From Cryptomeria japonica (taxonomy: Eukaryota; Streptophyta; Pinopsida; Cupressales; Cupressaceae): 64,000 nt of DNA. The stretch is from NCBI RefSeq assembly GCF_030272615.1, contig NC_081410.1, positions 227,330,915 to 227,394,914 of the forward strand, written 5' to 3'. Every line of letters begins with the position of its first letter. Position 1 is the first letter of the stretch. The notes under the pieces were generated by a model, which saw nothing but the letters and a program-made list of their open reading frames with translations, searched no databases and had not been told where the DNA came from. This document shows, in pieces, positions 22,088-32,639 of this stretch. Both the position numbers and the translations under genes were made by a program.

Positions 22088-23869
22088 TGATGAGGAGGCA
22101 ATAGATCAGAAGGATGAAAACCTTATCCGGGCAATCTCTAAGGTTCACAGACCCAACCGGTAATCCCCGATTCCAAATATTCTTACATAATCGCCAAGTC
22201 AAGAAATGATTCAATGACACCAAAAAACACCTTGGACAACCCCAAGGCTCCACTATGTCCACTTATAGAGAACTAACACTTCTCAACTTTTTGTGTGGCT
22301 ACACACACACACTAGCATTCATGAGTGGGCTACTACTAGGCTTAAGGGTTTGAATGGCCTACTTGACCAATTCATTACAAAAACCCTTGGAGGGGTTTTC
22401 TCAAAACACCTGAACACAAATGAAATAGGATTTCATGGTTTAGATCCGTCGGAACATCAATCTTGACTCATTCGCCCACAAACCTGAATCGGTTGCTATT
22501 AGACCTCCTTTTGAAGGAATCAGGCGTTAACTTTTGACACCTTGAGGATATAGACAAACATGTTATGTTTTCAGATACCCTTTTGGGAGTTATAAACAAT
22601 ATCTTAGTTTTTGGTACCGGATCAACTTGCAGATATCCCAACCGGAACTACACTAAGAGACCTAATATGACTATTTGACCTGTTTGATTGAATGCCTTTC
22701 ACAAATTGGTTAGGCTCTCCTAATGGATGACCACCTTTGACCATGAAATATTATGCCAACCTCAAAAATAGTCTTCTACCACATTCAAACCCTTTCCTAG
22801 TGCTCTAACTCTCAATTCTCGTGCACTGCACACATCAAATTGGTCTGTCACATAGAGATGCCAGACCTAGGGTTAGTTCTCCATCCTCTTCACCCTATTG
22901 CATCCTATTAATGGATTTTGTTACTAACATATGATACAATGGCCTATCATCTCTTTTAATGGCAGAGTGTTCAGTTAAGGATTGATAGGCCAAAACCCAT
23001 TATTGCAGACAAACCCTAGGGGTTTAAGGGTTTAGGCTACCCAGTAAAGATTTGCTTGTGGAAATGGGAAATGATCACTTCAATCCTCCACACTGAGTGA
23101 AAAACAAAGATAAGACAATCTAATTATGGTATCTATGCCATGAACATTCTTACCAATCCACCTTGAGCATGCAATCAACATAAATTAGTCGGTTTCTTCG
23201 AGTTTCCAACAATTCTTGATGCTTCAATTTCTTTCCAAACAACCAAATGAAAAACAAAGGTAAGAAAATATAATTATGGTATTATGCCATGAAAATTCTT
23301 ACCAATCCACCTTGAGCATGTAATCAATAAAAAATGGACGGTTTCTTCAAGTTTCCACCAGTTCTTGATGCTTCAATTTATTTCCAAACAACCAAAACTC
23401 AACCAACATACATTATTCGGTGTTTGGGGCCTTTAAAGGTCTTTCCCAAATGACCACAACCTCCTCCAACTATTTTTCAAACTAACCGTTGGAGAATCTC
23501 GATTTACAAAAAGTACAAAATTATCATGACAACAAATTAACAATATGACAAGTTTTGCAAAATTCGACCAACTTAGACTCTAGACTGTCCTAGTCCCCCA
23601 AAATGATTACATTTGATTTCAAAACATAAAAAATGACTCAAATAGACTTGTGGTCACTTGATCCCTCAATTTAGACCACTATGACCCTTATTGACTCAAT
23701 TTGTTCTACCAGACTCTAAATGACAATTTGATCCAAACATGGAAAAACTTGTCACACTCCTAAGACATTTACAAAAAAGGACCCATATGGTCTTATTACA
23801 TTGCTTCTAACTAATATAAAATATTCTTTTTCCTAGCTCATGCCTTCATAGGTAGGTGCTCCTACACCA
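22088..23869 (-). repeat. 3' LTR of chromovirus C
   Basis: Minus-strand ends tggtgtagg...ctcatca. It is 143 bp longer than the other LTR because a segment of about 146-150 bp is duplicated in tandem (23101-23250 and 23251-23396) but present once in the partner. Confidence 0.9.
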
Positions 23870-23880
23870 TACTCCCCGGG
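23870..23880 (-). other. Polypurine tract of chromovirus C
   Basis: On the minus strand cccggggagta lies directly before the LTR start tggtgtag, as required for plus-strand priming. Confidence 0.7.
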
Positions 23881-23891
23881 TGAAATTTGTC

Positions 23892-24110
23892 TCAATTCCT
23901 CTTAGTGACTAACTGTTGTGAATCACCACCTTGCTTTTTGATATCTTCTTCCAGCATCCAGACATCTTCTGAGTCTAGATGTCCCTGCCATTTGACTAAG
24001 TGTTCAAAATAGGTCTTATGCCTTATTTTCTTGGCTTCCTGGCTATCCAAAATGCACTCTATTTTGTGTGGTTCCTTAGGTGGTAAGTGTTTTATCCATT
24101 CTTCAATTTC
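23892..24110 (-). pseudogene. Chromodomain at the C-terminus of chromovirus C integrase
   Basis: In frame with the integrase C-terminus but after one TAG stop (24111-24113). Reads IECILDSQEAKKIRHKTY then FEHLVKWQGHLDSEDVW, the core of a chromodomain with the LVKW(K/Q)G signature and the W of the fold, ending at TGA 23892-23894. In this family the domain guides integration to particular chromatin. One aromatic-cage position is uncertain by eye. The PPT follows about a dozen bases later. Confidence 0.82.
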
Positions 24111-25301
24111 CTAAACAGATTTACCTACACATTCTTCTGCAATAGGAATCCTATACAATATTAGATCAAAAACATTAAATATAGGTGAAATAGCAACATC
24201 ATTAGGGAGTTCAATTTTGTAAGCATTAGGACCATATTTATCCAAAATTTTACAAGGTCCAATTTTTTGCATCCTTAAATTGCTATGGCTTCCCTTGGGC
24301 AACCCGTCCTTGCTAAGATGAACCATTACCATGTCACCCACTTGATACTGCACATCTCTCCTTCTATGATCCACTCTTGCTTTAACCTTTTGACTATTTT
24401 GTTGTAAGGTATCTCTGACTTGTTGATACACCTCTTTCATAGCCTCTGCAAACTCATCAACATTCCAACCCCTGAACATCTCTCAATTCAAAGACTCCTC
24501 TTGGATGACTACCATAGACTATCTCAAAAGGACTCAGACCTATACTCCTATTTATTGAATCATTATAGGCATACTTTTCCTGAGGTATCACAACATCCCA
24601 ACTACATCCATGATCCTTTGTCAAACATCTAAGAATATTTCCCAATGACCTATTCACAACTTCATTTTGGCCATTGCTCTGAGGGTGATAGGATGAGTTA
24701 AAAGACAATTTTGTACCCAAATTTTTCCACAAGGTTCTCCAAAAATCCCCTACAAACTTTTTATCTCAGTAGATAGAATACTCAAAGGAAACCCATGGAT
24801 TCTAACAAGTTCTCTGAAAAACAATCCTGCAATATAGCTAGCATCGTTTGTGGTTTTACAGGGAATAAAGTGAGCCATCTTACTAAACTTGTCTACCACA
24901 ACAAATACACTGTGATGACCTATCTTTGTCTTGGGAAATCCCATCACAAAGTCCATACTCAAACTTTCCCATGGTCTACTTGGTATAGGAAAAGGTTGGT
25001 ACAATCCTGCATTGGTTGAGACTCCCTTTGCTCTCTAACACATAGTACAACTCTCCACAAACTTTTTGATATCAGTCTGCATTTTTGGCCAAAAGTAAAA
25101 TCTCCTATCTATATCCAAAGTATTATTTAGCCCAAAGCGACCTCCTAAACCACCACTATGTTTCTCCTTTACTACATTATCCCCCATTGAAGATCTAGGG
25201 ATACATGACTCACACCCTTTGAATATAAGGCCATTCTGCAAGGTATAGTTAGAAAATTTACCATGAAAAGCATTTGCAAACTCATAACATACCTTATACA
25301 T
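24111..25301 (-). pseudogene. Integrase of chromovirus C
   Basis: Zinc-binding region 25035-25301 (HSGGLGGRFG, FYFWPKM, CTMC). Core start 24750-25004 ([32 protein letters not shown]), core end 24457-24732 (SSYHPQSNGQNEVVNRSLGN), C-terminal part 24111-24479 (GPCKILDKYGPNAYKIELP). Asp1 (MDF) and Glu (NEVVNR) are visible. At the second Asp the sequence reads STEIK where relatives have SDRDxK, so this catalytic residue seems lost. Frame changes lie near 24750 and 24460-24480, and a stop follows CTMC. An upstream tether KKGVANKVADALSRR links it to RNase H. Confidence 0.85.
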
Positions 25302-25784
25302 TTCCTTGAAATCTTAGTCCTCTTCATACAATCCTTTGAGTGCTTCAATATCCATTCTCTGCAATTGTACTTCTTGCACTGTCAACACCCTCCTGCTTAG
25401 AGCATCTGCAACCTTATTGGCTACCCCTTTCTTGTGCTTGATGGTGAAGGTGTATGCTTGAAGACTTTCAACCCATTTCATATGCCTATGACTGAGTTTC
25501 TCCTATCCATTCAAAAAACTAAGAGCATGATTTTTAGTATACACAATAAACTCCTTAGGAAGCAAGTAATGCCTCCACTTTTTCAGAGCTTTCACCATAG
25601 CATACAACTCAAAATCATAGGAGGAATACTTCCTCTTTGCTTCATTTAGTTTTTCACTAAAAAAAACCTTCGGTCTCGCCTCTTGGCTCAATATTGCTCC
25701 TATAGCTAAATCACTTGCATCACATTCAATGGTGAAAACCTTATTGAAATCAGACAATACTAGGACTGGGTACTTGGCAACTTC
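25302..25784 (-). CDS. RNase H of chromovirus C RT
   Basis: Reading frame continuous with RT except for a stop near 25784 and one at 25503. FTIECDASDLAIGAILSQ carries the first catalytic Asp, and FSEKLNEAKRKYSSYDFELYAMVKAL then KKWRHYLLPKEF are typical of Gypsy RT-linked RNase H. The tail (KVADALSRR, about 25385-25420) connects to integrase. It degrades the RNA strand during cDNA synthesis. Confidence 0.88.
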
Positions 25785-26711
25785 CTATTTTAAACACTCA
25801 AAACTCTTATCTACTTCTTTGGTCCACACAAACTTCACCTTACCACCACCCTTGATGGTTTCTAACATAGGTACACAAATATCACTGTAACTTCTAATGA
25901 ATTTCCTATAAAATGTTGCCAAACCATGAAAACTTCCTACCTCTCTGGTTGTCTTAGGTGTAGGCCAATTTAGAATAGCCTCTACCTTGGAAGAATCCAT
26001 CTTCAATTCACCCTTAGAGATGAAAAAGCCTAAGTACACCAACTCATGCTTCATGAAGTCACACTTTTCTAAATTTATCATCAACTTCTGCTCTTGCACC
26101 CGCTTCAAGACTATCTCCAAGTGTTTCAAGTTCTCCTCCTTTCTCTTACTGAACACCGATATGTCATCAAGGTAGACTACCACAAATTTACCTATAAACT
26201 CCTGGAACACTTCATTCATTAGTCTCATAAAGGTACTAAGGGAATTGGAAATACCAAAAGGCATCACAAGCCACTCATACAACCCTTCATTGGTTTTGAA
26301 TATAGTTTTCCATTCATCCCCCTCTCTTATCCTTATCTGGTGGTACCCACTCTTGAGATCAATTTTAGAGAAATAGATAGCTCCCCCTAAATAATCTATT
26401 AGGTCCTCTATCCTTGGAATAGGAAACCTATATCTGATGGTTATCCTATTGATAGTTCTAGAATTAGTGAAAAGTCTCCATTTCCCATCCTTATTTGGGG
26501 CTAAAATAGTAGGTACTACACATGGACTAAGGCTCTTTCTTATCAACCCTTTATCCAGGAGCTCTTCAATTTGCCTAGCTATCTCTTCATTATGTTGTGG
26601 GGTTATTTTATATGTTGTCTTGTTAGGAAGTACTGCTCCCGATATGAGGTCAATCTGATAACTAATATCTCTGATAGGTGGTAGGGAATTAGGTATATCT
26701 TCCACAACCAC
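25785..26711 (-). CDS. Reverse transcriptase of chromovirus C
   Basis: Open for 308 codons. RT blocks are in order: YKITPQHNEEIARQIEELL, GLIRKSLSPCVVPTILAP, KDGKWRLFTNSRTIN, RFPIPRIEDLIDYLGGA, FSKIDLKSGYHQIRIREGDE, EGLYEWLVMPFGISN, STFMRLMNEVF, and the catalytic VVYLDDISVF (YLDD, about 26160-26175), then LEKCDFMKHELVYLG and the thumb. Some usually conserved residues are changed (VDCR to TNSR). Met at 26711 is simply the first in the open stretch; the frame continues upstream through two or three stops to the protease. Confidence 0.92.
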   Translation of the reverse strand: MVVEDIPNSLPPIRDISYQIDLISGAVLPNKTTYKITPQHNEEIARQIEELLDKGLIRKSLSPCVVPTILAPNKDGKWRLFTNSRTINRITIRYRFPIPRIEDLIDYLGGAIYFSKIDLKSGYHQIRIREGDEWKTIFKTNEGLYEWLVMPFGISNSLSTFMRLMNEVFQEFIGKFVVVYLDDISVFSKRKEENLKHLEIVLKRVQEQKLMINLEKCDFMKHELVYLGFFISKGELKMDSSKVEAILNWPTPKTTREVGSFHGLATFYRKFIRSYSDICVPMLETIKGGGKVKFVWTKEVDKSFECLK

Positions 26712-27500
26712 TCCCTTGTACCAGTCTAATAGTTCCCTAATCTCCTTAGGTCATACCTCACTCACACCCTTCTTCCTTTCTTCCTTAGGCTTCACAATCA
26801 AAGCAAAACCTACTCCACCCTCCTCCTTTGGTATATCGAGGAATTATTTCTCTCCTATCATCATCACACTAGATCCTACATGATGTGGGTCCCCTTCTAT
26901 GACTGACTATATCCTAAAGATCACACCATCCTTTTGGAAGGAGTAAGCATTCTTTTCTCCATCATGATGAGCCTTTCTGTCAAACTTCCATGGTTTGTCA
27001 AGCAAAAGATGGTATGCATCCATTGGAAGGATGTCACACAAAATTTTATCCTTATACCCCCCAATACTGAACTCTACCCATGCTTGTTCATTGATGAGTA
27101 TGTGTTGCCATTTGTTCAACCAATTGACTCTATATAGACAACTATGGGGTATTCTCTCCAAGTTCAACTTATTTACTACTTCCAAAGATACAATATTATA
27201 TGTAGATCTTGAATCTATGACAGCTTTATAAACCTTACCTTGAATCTTGCAGTTGATTCTAAACAAAGCCTTCCTTTGAGGTGGCTCAGTCTTCACTTGT
27301 TCCTTAAGGAGTGTCCTCTTGATCATTAGGTTCTCTCCCATCTCTAATGTCAAATTTACTTCAGGATATGTCACACTCCTTGCATCTTCTTGAGTCAAAG
27401 TGGCTTTCCTCTCACCACTATGAGAATTTGAGGCCTTCACTAGACACTTGTAGGTTGGGTGCCCCATATGATTGCAGTTATAGCATCTTATACTAGAGAA
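26712..27500 (-). pseudogene. Nucleocapsid zinc knuckle and protease of chromovirus C
   Basis: The knuckle CYNCNHMGHPTYKC (C-x2-C-x4-H-x4-C, about 27448-27489) ends gag. The protease follows in the same frame (ORF 26907-27467). The active-site triad reads IDSRSTYNIVS where Asp-Ser-Gly would be expected; GGA to AGA would explain the Gly to Arg change, which probably abolishes activity. Between protease and RT are stops near 26907, 26848 and 26750. The product would cleave the polyprotein. Confidence 0.82.
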
Positions 27501-28429
27501 CTTGGATCCTCTCCCTGATCCATTTGTCCTACCTCTTCCATTAGGTCTTCTCCCACGGTAGCCTACTTTGCTACTTGAGTCCCCAACTTGTTCTCCTTGG
27601 TTAGACTCACCACTAGACCTTCGGTTAGGACTTCTTCCTCCAAAAATGCCTCTACCTCTGAAACTTCTCCCTCCTTTACCTCTATTACTCTTCTCACTTC
27701 ATCTCTTTAGTTTCCCTTTTTCCCTTAGGGCCAATTGAAAACACTTGCTCACTATCTCCGGTGCCAAGATTCTGATCTCATCTTTGATGTTCATCCTTAG
27801 GCCATTCAAGTACCTGGCCACTTTCTCTGACTCTTCTTCTTGTCTCTTTGATCTGAGACTAAGTTTATGAAACTCCTTCATATATGCATTCACATCAAGG
27901 TCTCTTTGTCTGAGGTTCTGCAATTTTCTATACATCTGCACTTCATAGTCAATGGGCATGAATTATTCCTTGACTTTAGCTTTCATCCTTTCCCAAGAGG
28001 TTATCATACTTTTTCCCTCCTTAACTCTCTCTCCTTGTACATAGTTCCACAATGTAAGTGTAGACCCCTTCAACCTTGCTCTTTGTAGCTTAACCCTCTT
28101 ATCTTCAAGGATTTCTTTGTACTCAAAATGACTAGTCAATGCCTCAATCTAGTCTATCACCTCTTTTGCTTCCATACTTCCACTATATATAGGCAACCCA
28201 TCAATGGTGTCCCTATTAACTAACCTCAAGGCATCTAAAAATGCCCTATGATCTTTAGGTATCTCCTCTACCCACTTAGAGAATTCCCCATCTTCTTTAT
28301 CCCCTTCTTCATTATTGTCACTTACATCTTACTTACCTTAGTCTTTTTGAACAGTTCTTCAAGCTTGGACTCAAGCATCTCTTCAATCAACTTCTTCACT
28401 GCATCTTGTGACATACTCTTAGGAGGCAT
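27501..28429 (-). pseudogene. gag: gag of chromovirus C
   Basis: The likely start is ATG 28427-28429 (MPPKSMSQDAVKKLIEEML), followed by a stop and a frame change near 28320. The capsid block (EFSKWVEE, ALRLVNRDTIDGLPIYSG, ERVKEGKSMITSWERMKAKV, FMPIDYEVQMYRKLQNLRQR, VNAYMKEFHKL) runs to about 27699, and an Arg/Gly-rich segment precedes the zinc knuckle. The wording fits the retrotransposon gag domain. At least three stops. Confidence 0.82.
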
Positions 28430-28502
28430 TCTATCAGCCCTTATTTAAATCTATTCCCATGACATACACTAAGATCACACCACCTAAGTGATCTTCAAAA
28501 TC

Positions 28503-28516
28503 CTTCTCTAATACCA
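28503..28516 (-). other. Primer-binding site of chromovirus C (initiator Met tRNA type)
   Basis: On the minus strand, three bases after the 5' LTR: TGGTATTAGAGAAG, one mismatch in the first eleven bases to the common TGGTATCAGAG primer site complementary to the 3' end of initiator methionine tRNA. Confidence 0.78.
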
Positions 28517-28519
28517 ATA

Positions 28520-30158
28520 TGATGAGGAGGCAACAGACTGGAAGGAGGAAAATCTTAACCAGGCAATCTCTAAGGTTCACAGACCCAACCGATAATCCTC
28601 GATTCCAAATATCCTTACATAATCACCAAGTCAAGAAATGATTCAATGACACCAAAAAACACCTTGGACAACCCCAAGGCTCCACTATGTCCACTTATAG
28701 ACAACTAACACTTCTCAAGTTTTTGTGTGGCTACACATACACACACTAGCATTCATGAGTGGGATACTACTAGGCTTAAGAGTTTGAATGGACCACTTGA
28801 CCAATTCAATACAACACCCCTTAGAGGTGTGTTCTCACAACACTTGAACATAAATTAAATAGGATTTCATGGTTTAGGTCCACTGAAACATCAATCTTGA
28901 CTCATTTGCCCACAAACCTGAACTGATTGCTATTAGGCCTCCTTTTGAAGGAATCGGGTGATAACTTTTGACACCCTGAGGATATAGACAAACAAGTTAT
29001 GTTTTCAGATACCATTTTTGGAGTTCTAAATAATATCTTAGTTTTTGGTACCATAGCAACTTGTAGATATCCCAACCGATACTACACTAACAGACCTAAT
29101 AGGGCTATTTGACCTATTTGACTGAATGCCTTTCACAAATTGGTTAGGATATCCTAATGGATGACCAAAATTGACCACAAAATATTATTCCAGCCTAAAA
29201 AATACTCTTCTATCACATTTAAACCCTTTCCTAGTGCTCTACCTCTCAATTCTCATGCACTGCACTCATCAAACCGGTCTGTCACATAGATATGCTAGAC
29301 CTAGGGTTATGTCTCCATCCTCTTCACCTTGTGGTATCCTATTAATGGATTTTGGTACTGACATATGATACAGTGGCCTATCATCTCCTATAATGATAGA
29401 GTGTTCAGTCAAGGATTGATAGGCCAAAACCCATTATTGCAAACAAACCCTAGGGGTTTAAGGGTTTAGGCTACCCGGTAAAGATTTGCTTGTGGAGCTG
29501 GGCAGCGATCACTTCAATCCTCCACATTGAATTCAAAAAAAAGGTAAGAAAATATAATTACGGGATCTATGCCATGAACATTCTTGCCAATCCACCTTCA
29601 ATATACAATCAATAGAAATTAGATGGTTTCTTCGAGTTTCCAATAGTTCTTGATGCTTCAATTTCTTTCAAAAAAACCAAAACTCAACCAACATAAATTA
29701 TTTGGTTTTTGGGGGCTTTAAAGGTGTTTCCTGAATGACCACAACCTCATCCAACTATTTTTGAAATTGACTGACCATTGGAGAATCCCAATTTACAAAA
29801 AGTGCAAAATTGTCATGACAACAAATTGACAATATGACAACTTTTGCATAATTCGACCAACTTAGACTCTAGATTGTCCTAGTCCCCCAAAATGATTACA
29901 TTTGATTTTAAAACATAAAAAATGACTCAAATAGACTTGTGGTCACTTGATCCCTCAATTTAGACCATTGTGACCCTTATTGACTCATTTTGCTCTACCA
30001 TACCCTAAATGGCAATTTGATCCAAACATGGACAGACTTGTCACACTCCTAGGACATTTACAAGAAAGGACCCATAGGGTCTTATTACATTTCTTATAAC
30101 TAATAAAAAATCTTCTCATTACTAGCTCATGCCTTTATAGGTAGGTGCTCCTACACCA
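28520..30158 (-). repeat. 5' LTR of chromovirus C
   Basis: Pairs with 22088-23869; 1639 bp. Minus-strand ends TGGTGTAGG...ATCA. It lacks the tandem duplication found in the partner. Confidence 0.9.
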
Positions 30159-30362
30159 ATCACCCATCCCAGTTTTACTCAAACTCAAGCATGATTAACC
30201 ACAGAGTTTCCTCCAAGGTTAAACCCACTTATCTTGCAAACCCATTTGGTTGAAGGTTTTGCAAATAAGGTTGCAAGCTAAGTTCTTAACCACAAAGTTT
30301 TCTCCAATGTTAAACCCACTTAGCTTGCAAACCCATTTGGTTGAAGGTTTTGCAAATGGGGT
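30159..30362 (-). repeat. TRIM unit m2 proximal part and inverted junction
   Basis: Resumes the 5S-like segment broken by chromovirus C (to about 30207), then gtttcctccaaggttaaacc and a partly duplicated promoter-proximal stretch (30285-30362), which forms the left arm of a near-perfect palindrome with 30375-30452. Confidence 0.6.
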
Positions 30363-30452
30363 ACATAACTTGCAACCCCATTTGCAAAACCTTCAACCAA
30401 ATGGGTTTGCAAGCTAAGTGGGTTTAACATTGGAGGAAACTCTGTGGTTAAG
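30285..30452. repeat. Near-perfect palindrome, 78-bp arms, 12-nt loop
   Basis: Arms 30285-30362 and 30375-30452 are reverse complements with two mismatches by direct comparison; the loop is acataacttgca. The palindrome is the centre of the inverted pair of 5S-like LTR units. Confidence 0.85.
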
Positions 30453-30658
30453 CATGCTTGAGTTGGAGTAAAACTTTAATGGGTGACCTCCCGGGAATTC
30501 CCAATGCTTCACCTCTATGAGCATCAGCTAGATGCAATATGTGCTAAGTGGACCATTAATTCTCATGAGAGATGGGTTCTTGTGAACCACTACTCATGAA
30601 ACATGGGTCAATGAGATTGACTAAAAAACTACACAGTTGAATCCTAATAGAAATATCA
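30363..30658 (+). repeat. TRIM unit p1 (5'-truncated) with 5S-like core
   Basis: Same unit as p2 but lacking the first 25-30 bp; ends aatatca. A 59-bp spacer (30659-30717) ending with the PPT-like aaaggggaac separates it from p2, the same spacer length as between m1 and m2. Confidence 0.65.
30441..30513 (+). pseudogene. 5S rRNA-derived segment in unit p1
   Basis: gtggttaagcatgcttg (A-box-like), then ggagtaaaactttaatgggt and gacctcccgggaattcc (C-box-like). More diverged than unit p2. Confidence 0.68.
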
Positions 30659-30717
30659 TAATTTGACTTGCTGTGGAAAATAACTCCTACTCATCAATTT
30701 ATGAGCTAAAGGGGAAC

Positions 30718-31021
30718 TGTAATGAGTGGTCCATAAGGCACAACACTTGCTGAATTTTTTTCAAATGGGGTTGCAGCTAAGTGGGTTTAACCTTGGAGGA
30801 AACTATGTGGTTAGGCGTGCTTGAGTTGGAGTAGTATTAGGATGGGTGACCTCTTAGAAAGGCCCAATGCTTCACCTTTGTGAGTATCACCTAGATGGAA
30901 TGAGTGCTAAGTGGATCATTCATTCGCATCAGAGATGGGTTCTTGTGAACCATTACTCTTGAAACATGGGTCAATGAGTTTGACTAAAAAACTACACAAT
31001 TGAATCTTGATAGCAATATCA
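30718..31021 (+). repeat. TRIM unit p2, complete 304-bp LTR-like unit with 5S-like core
   Basis: Starts tgtaatgagtgg after a PPT-like run and ends aatatca. It carries the best 5S-like core of the window (30803-30880). Length and structure fit Cassandra-like terminal-repeat retrotransposons in miniature. Confidence 0.68.
30803..30880 (+). pseudogene. 5S rRNA-derived segment in unit p2
   Basis: gtggttaggcgtgcttg followed by gagtagtattaggatgggtg and acctcttagaaaggcc corresponds to the A box, intermediate element and C box of plant 5S rRNA over about 75 bases. The 5' third of 5S is missing. It could act as an RNA polymerase III internal promoter; that is inference. Confidence 0.75.
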
Positions 31022-31856
31022 TTAAGTACAAATTTACATTGAATGAATTCTATCAAGATATCAAAGAGACAAGACACAGTAAGCCCCCAGGGACTTTATG
31101 ATCTCACTACTTTAATATCAAGATAAAATGGACAATATAAGAGGAGAGAGAACACATGACTATACTATCCTAGTAATATTTATTTACTATGAGTCATGAA
31201 ACAAAAAAATACCAAATTATGAAGCAAAAGGATCAATTTGTAAAGTAACTTGAGTATGAAAACATGTCATGGTGTGTGCATAAAGTGTAACATTGAGTAG
31301 AGTGCATGCCCCTACGTTAAAGCGATTGCATACAACTTATCAAGAGCAATTGCTTTAAGGTAGCATGCATCCAAAAGACAATCACGTTACCACAATGAGA
31401 TGCCCCCAAGAAAGGACAAATCAAAGGATAATGGTTACAAATAATATAGAAAAAAATACATAAGGGATCCACTAACTCTGGGGTTAGTATGCTCTTATGA
31501 CAAATAGTGTATATCAAATATATTTGTATTGAATTGACCTCATCTACCAAAGGTAGTGGAACTACAAACACAATGGAAGAAGGGAACATGTGTCTTTTTT
31601 AGTCAACTTGGATGATACTAAAATAGATCTCAATGCTTTGCATCATCCCCAAGTAGACAACACAAAATACAACATATAGAAGAATTAAGATATAAATAGA
31701 AGAATGTCAAAATAGATTCAGCCTCTTTAATACCTTTCACCAACATAGTTATAAGGGTCATCCAAAGAGAACCTAACATAACATGAAAACATATCATAGA
31801 GGAAACAAAAAATGAACAAGAAAACACACAAGAGAGGATCTACGACATGAATGAAG
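31022..31856 (-). other. 3' non-coding interior of element B
   Basis: Lies between the gag-protease remnant and the 5S-like array. Short ORFs without known domains. A cttgggggcatc word on the minus strand recalls the tail sequences of plant Gypsy elements. No RT or integrase motif was found on either strand. Confidence 0.5.
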
Positions 31857-32588
31857 CTAATCAAGCAAATCATCCACCCCCCCCCAATCTTGTTGAACAT
31901 CATTTAGGTAAGGTGGAAAAGATGCAAGATGAACCACTTCAAGCATGATAGATGGAGCTACTACAAGTTCTAAACAAGGGCCATTCTCTAATGATGAGTC
32001 ACTTTGTTTGTCACTAGGAACTAGGGTTAATGCTTTTGAAAAATGTGAAGAGAAGTCATGATTAACATCAATAAGCTCATACATATCATCAGAATCAACA
32101 CTGTTAGCATACACATTATCCTCATCCATATCATCATCTAGATTAATAAAAATAGGATCTTTAACATGAAAAGAGCATGAACCATCATTTTTATTAAGCA
32201 TTTTTAATCTTGGTGATTTAGGTTGAACTTCCTCCCTAGCATTAGGAGAAGGCAAGAAAAATGGAATCAAGTAAACATTTGGTGTCTTTGGGGAGGAAAT
32301 GGTTTGGGAAGAAACTTCACAAGCCTTAGCATGACATCTTTATCGACATTGTCTCGCACAATGGTTATTTTTAGTTTTAGCCAAGACTTGTGAAAGTTGA
32401 GGATCAATGGACATAGGTTTATTTTCTTCCTTTAAAAGAGAAAGAAAAAGAGAAACCCTACTAGGTTGAGAAATAGAAGATTCCAAGTGCTTTCCTTTGT
32501 AAGATTTAGGAGGTAGGATTGAGGCATATATAGGAGGCATAAAAGTAGGAAGAATACTAGGTCTATTATGGGGAGGAGGAATATCCAT
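31857..32588 (-). pseudogene. Acidic polyprotein tail of element B
   Basis: Two open stretches (32340-32588 and 31857-32270). The second is acidic (FINLDDDMDEDN, NSVDSDDMYELIDV) and ends QQDWGGVDDLLD. It follows the protease in the same direction, in the place of the linker that precedes RT in Tat-type elements, but nothing RT-like follows. Not assignable to a known domain. Confidence 0.5.
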
Positions 32589-32639
32589 AGGTATAGGATC
32601 TCAAGGATTACTCAAGGACATGATCATCTCATTTTTCTA

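Larger units (their letters stand above)
22088..30158 (-). mobile_element. Chromovirus C (Ty3/Gypsy with chromodomain), full length, nested
   Basis: 8.07 kb, minus strand. LTRs 28520-30158 (5') and 22088-23869 (3'), tRNA-Met-type PBS, gag with CCHC knuckle, protease, RT, RNase H, integrase, C-terminal chromodomain and a PPT. RT wording (SPCVVPTIL, GLYEWLVMPFG, FVVVYLDDIS) and the terminal chromodomain place it among plant chromoviruses, closest by eye to the CRM/Galadriel-like group. Coding is largely in one minus-strand frame with a handful of stops and two or three frame changes. Confidence 0.92.

Noticed and set aside
30803-30880. Functional 5S rRNA gene
   Set aside because: Only the promoter-containing two thirds are recognisable, the 5' third is missing, and all copies are embedded in LTR-like units with differing substitutions.
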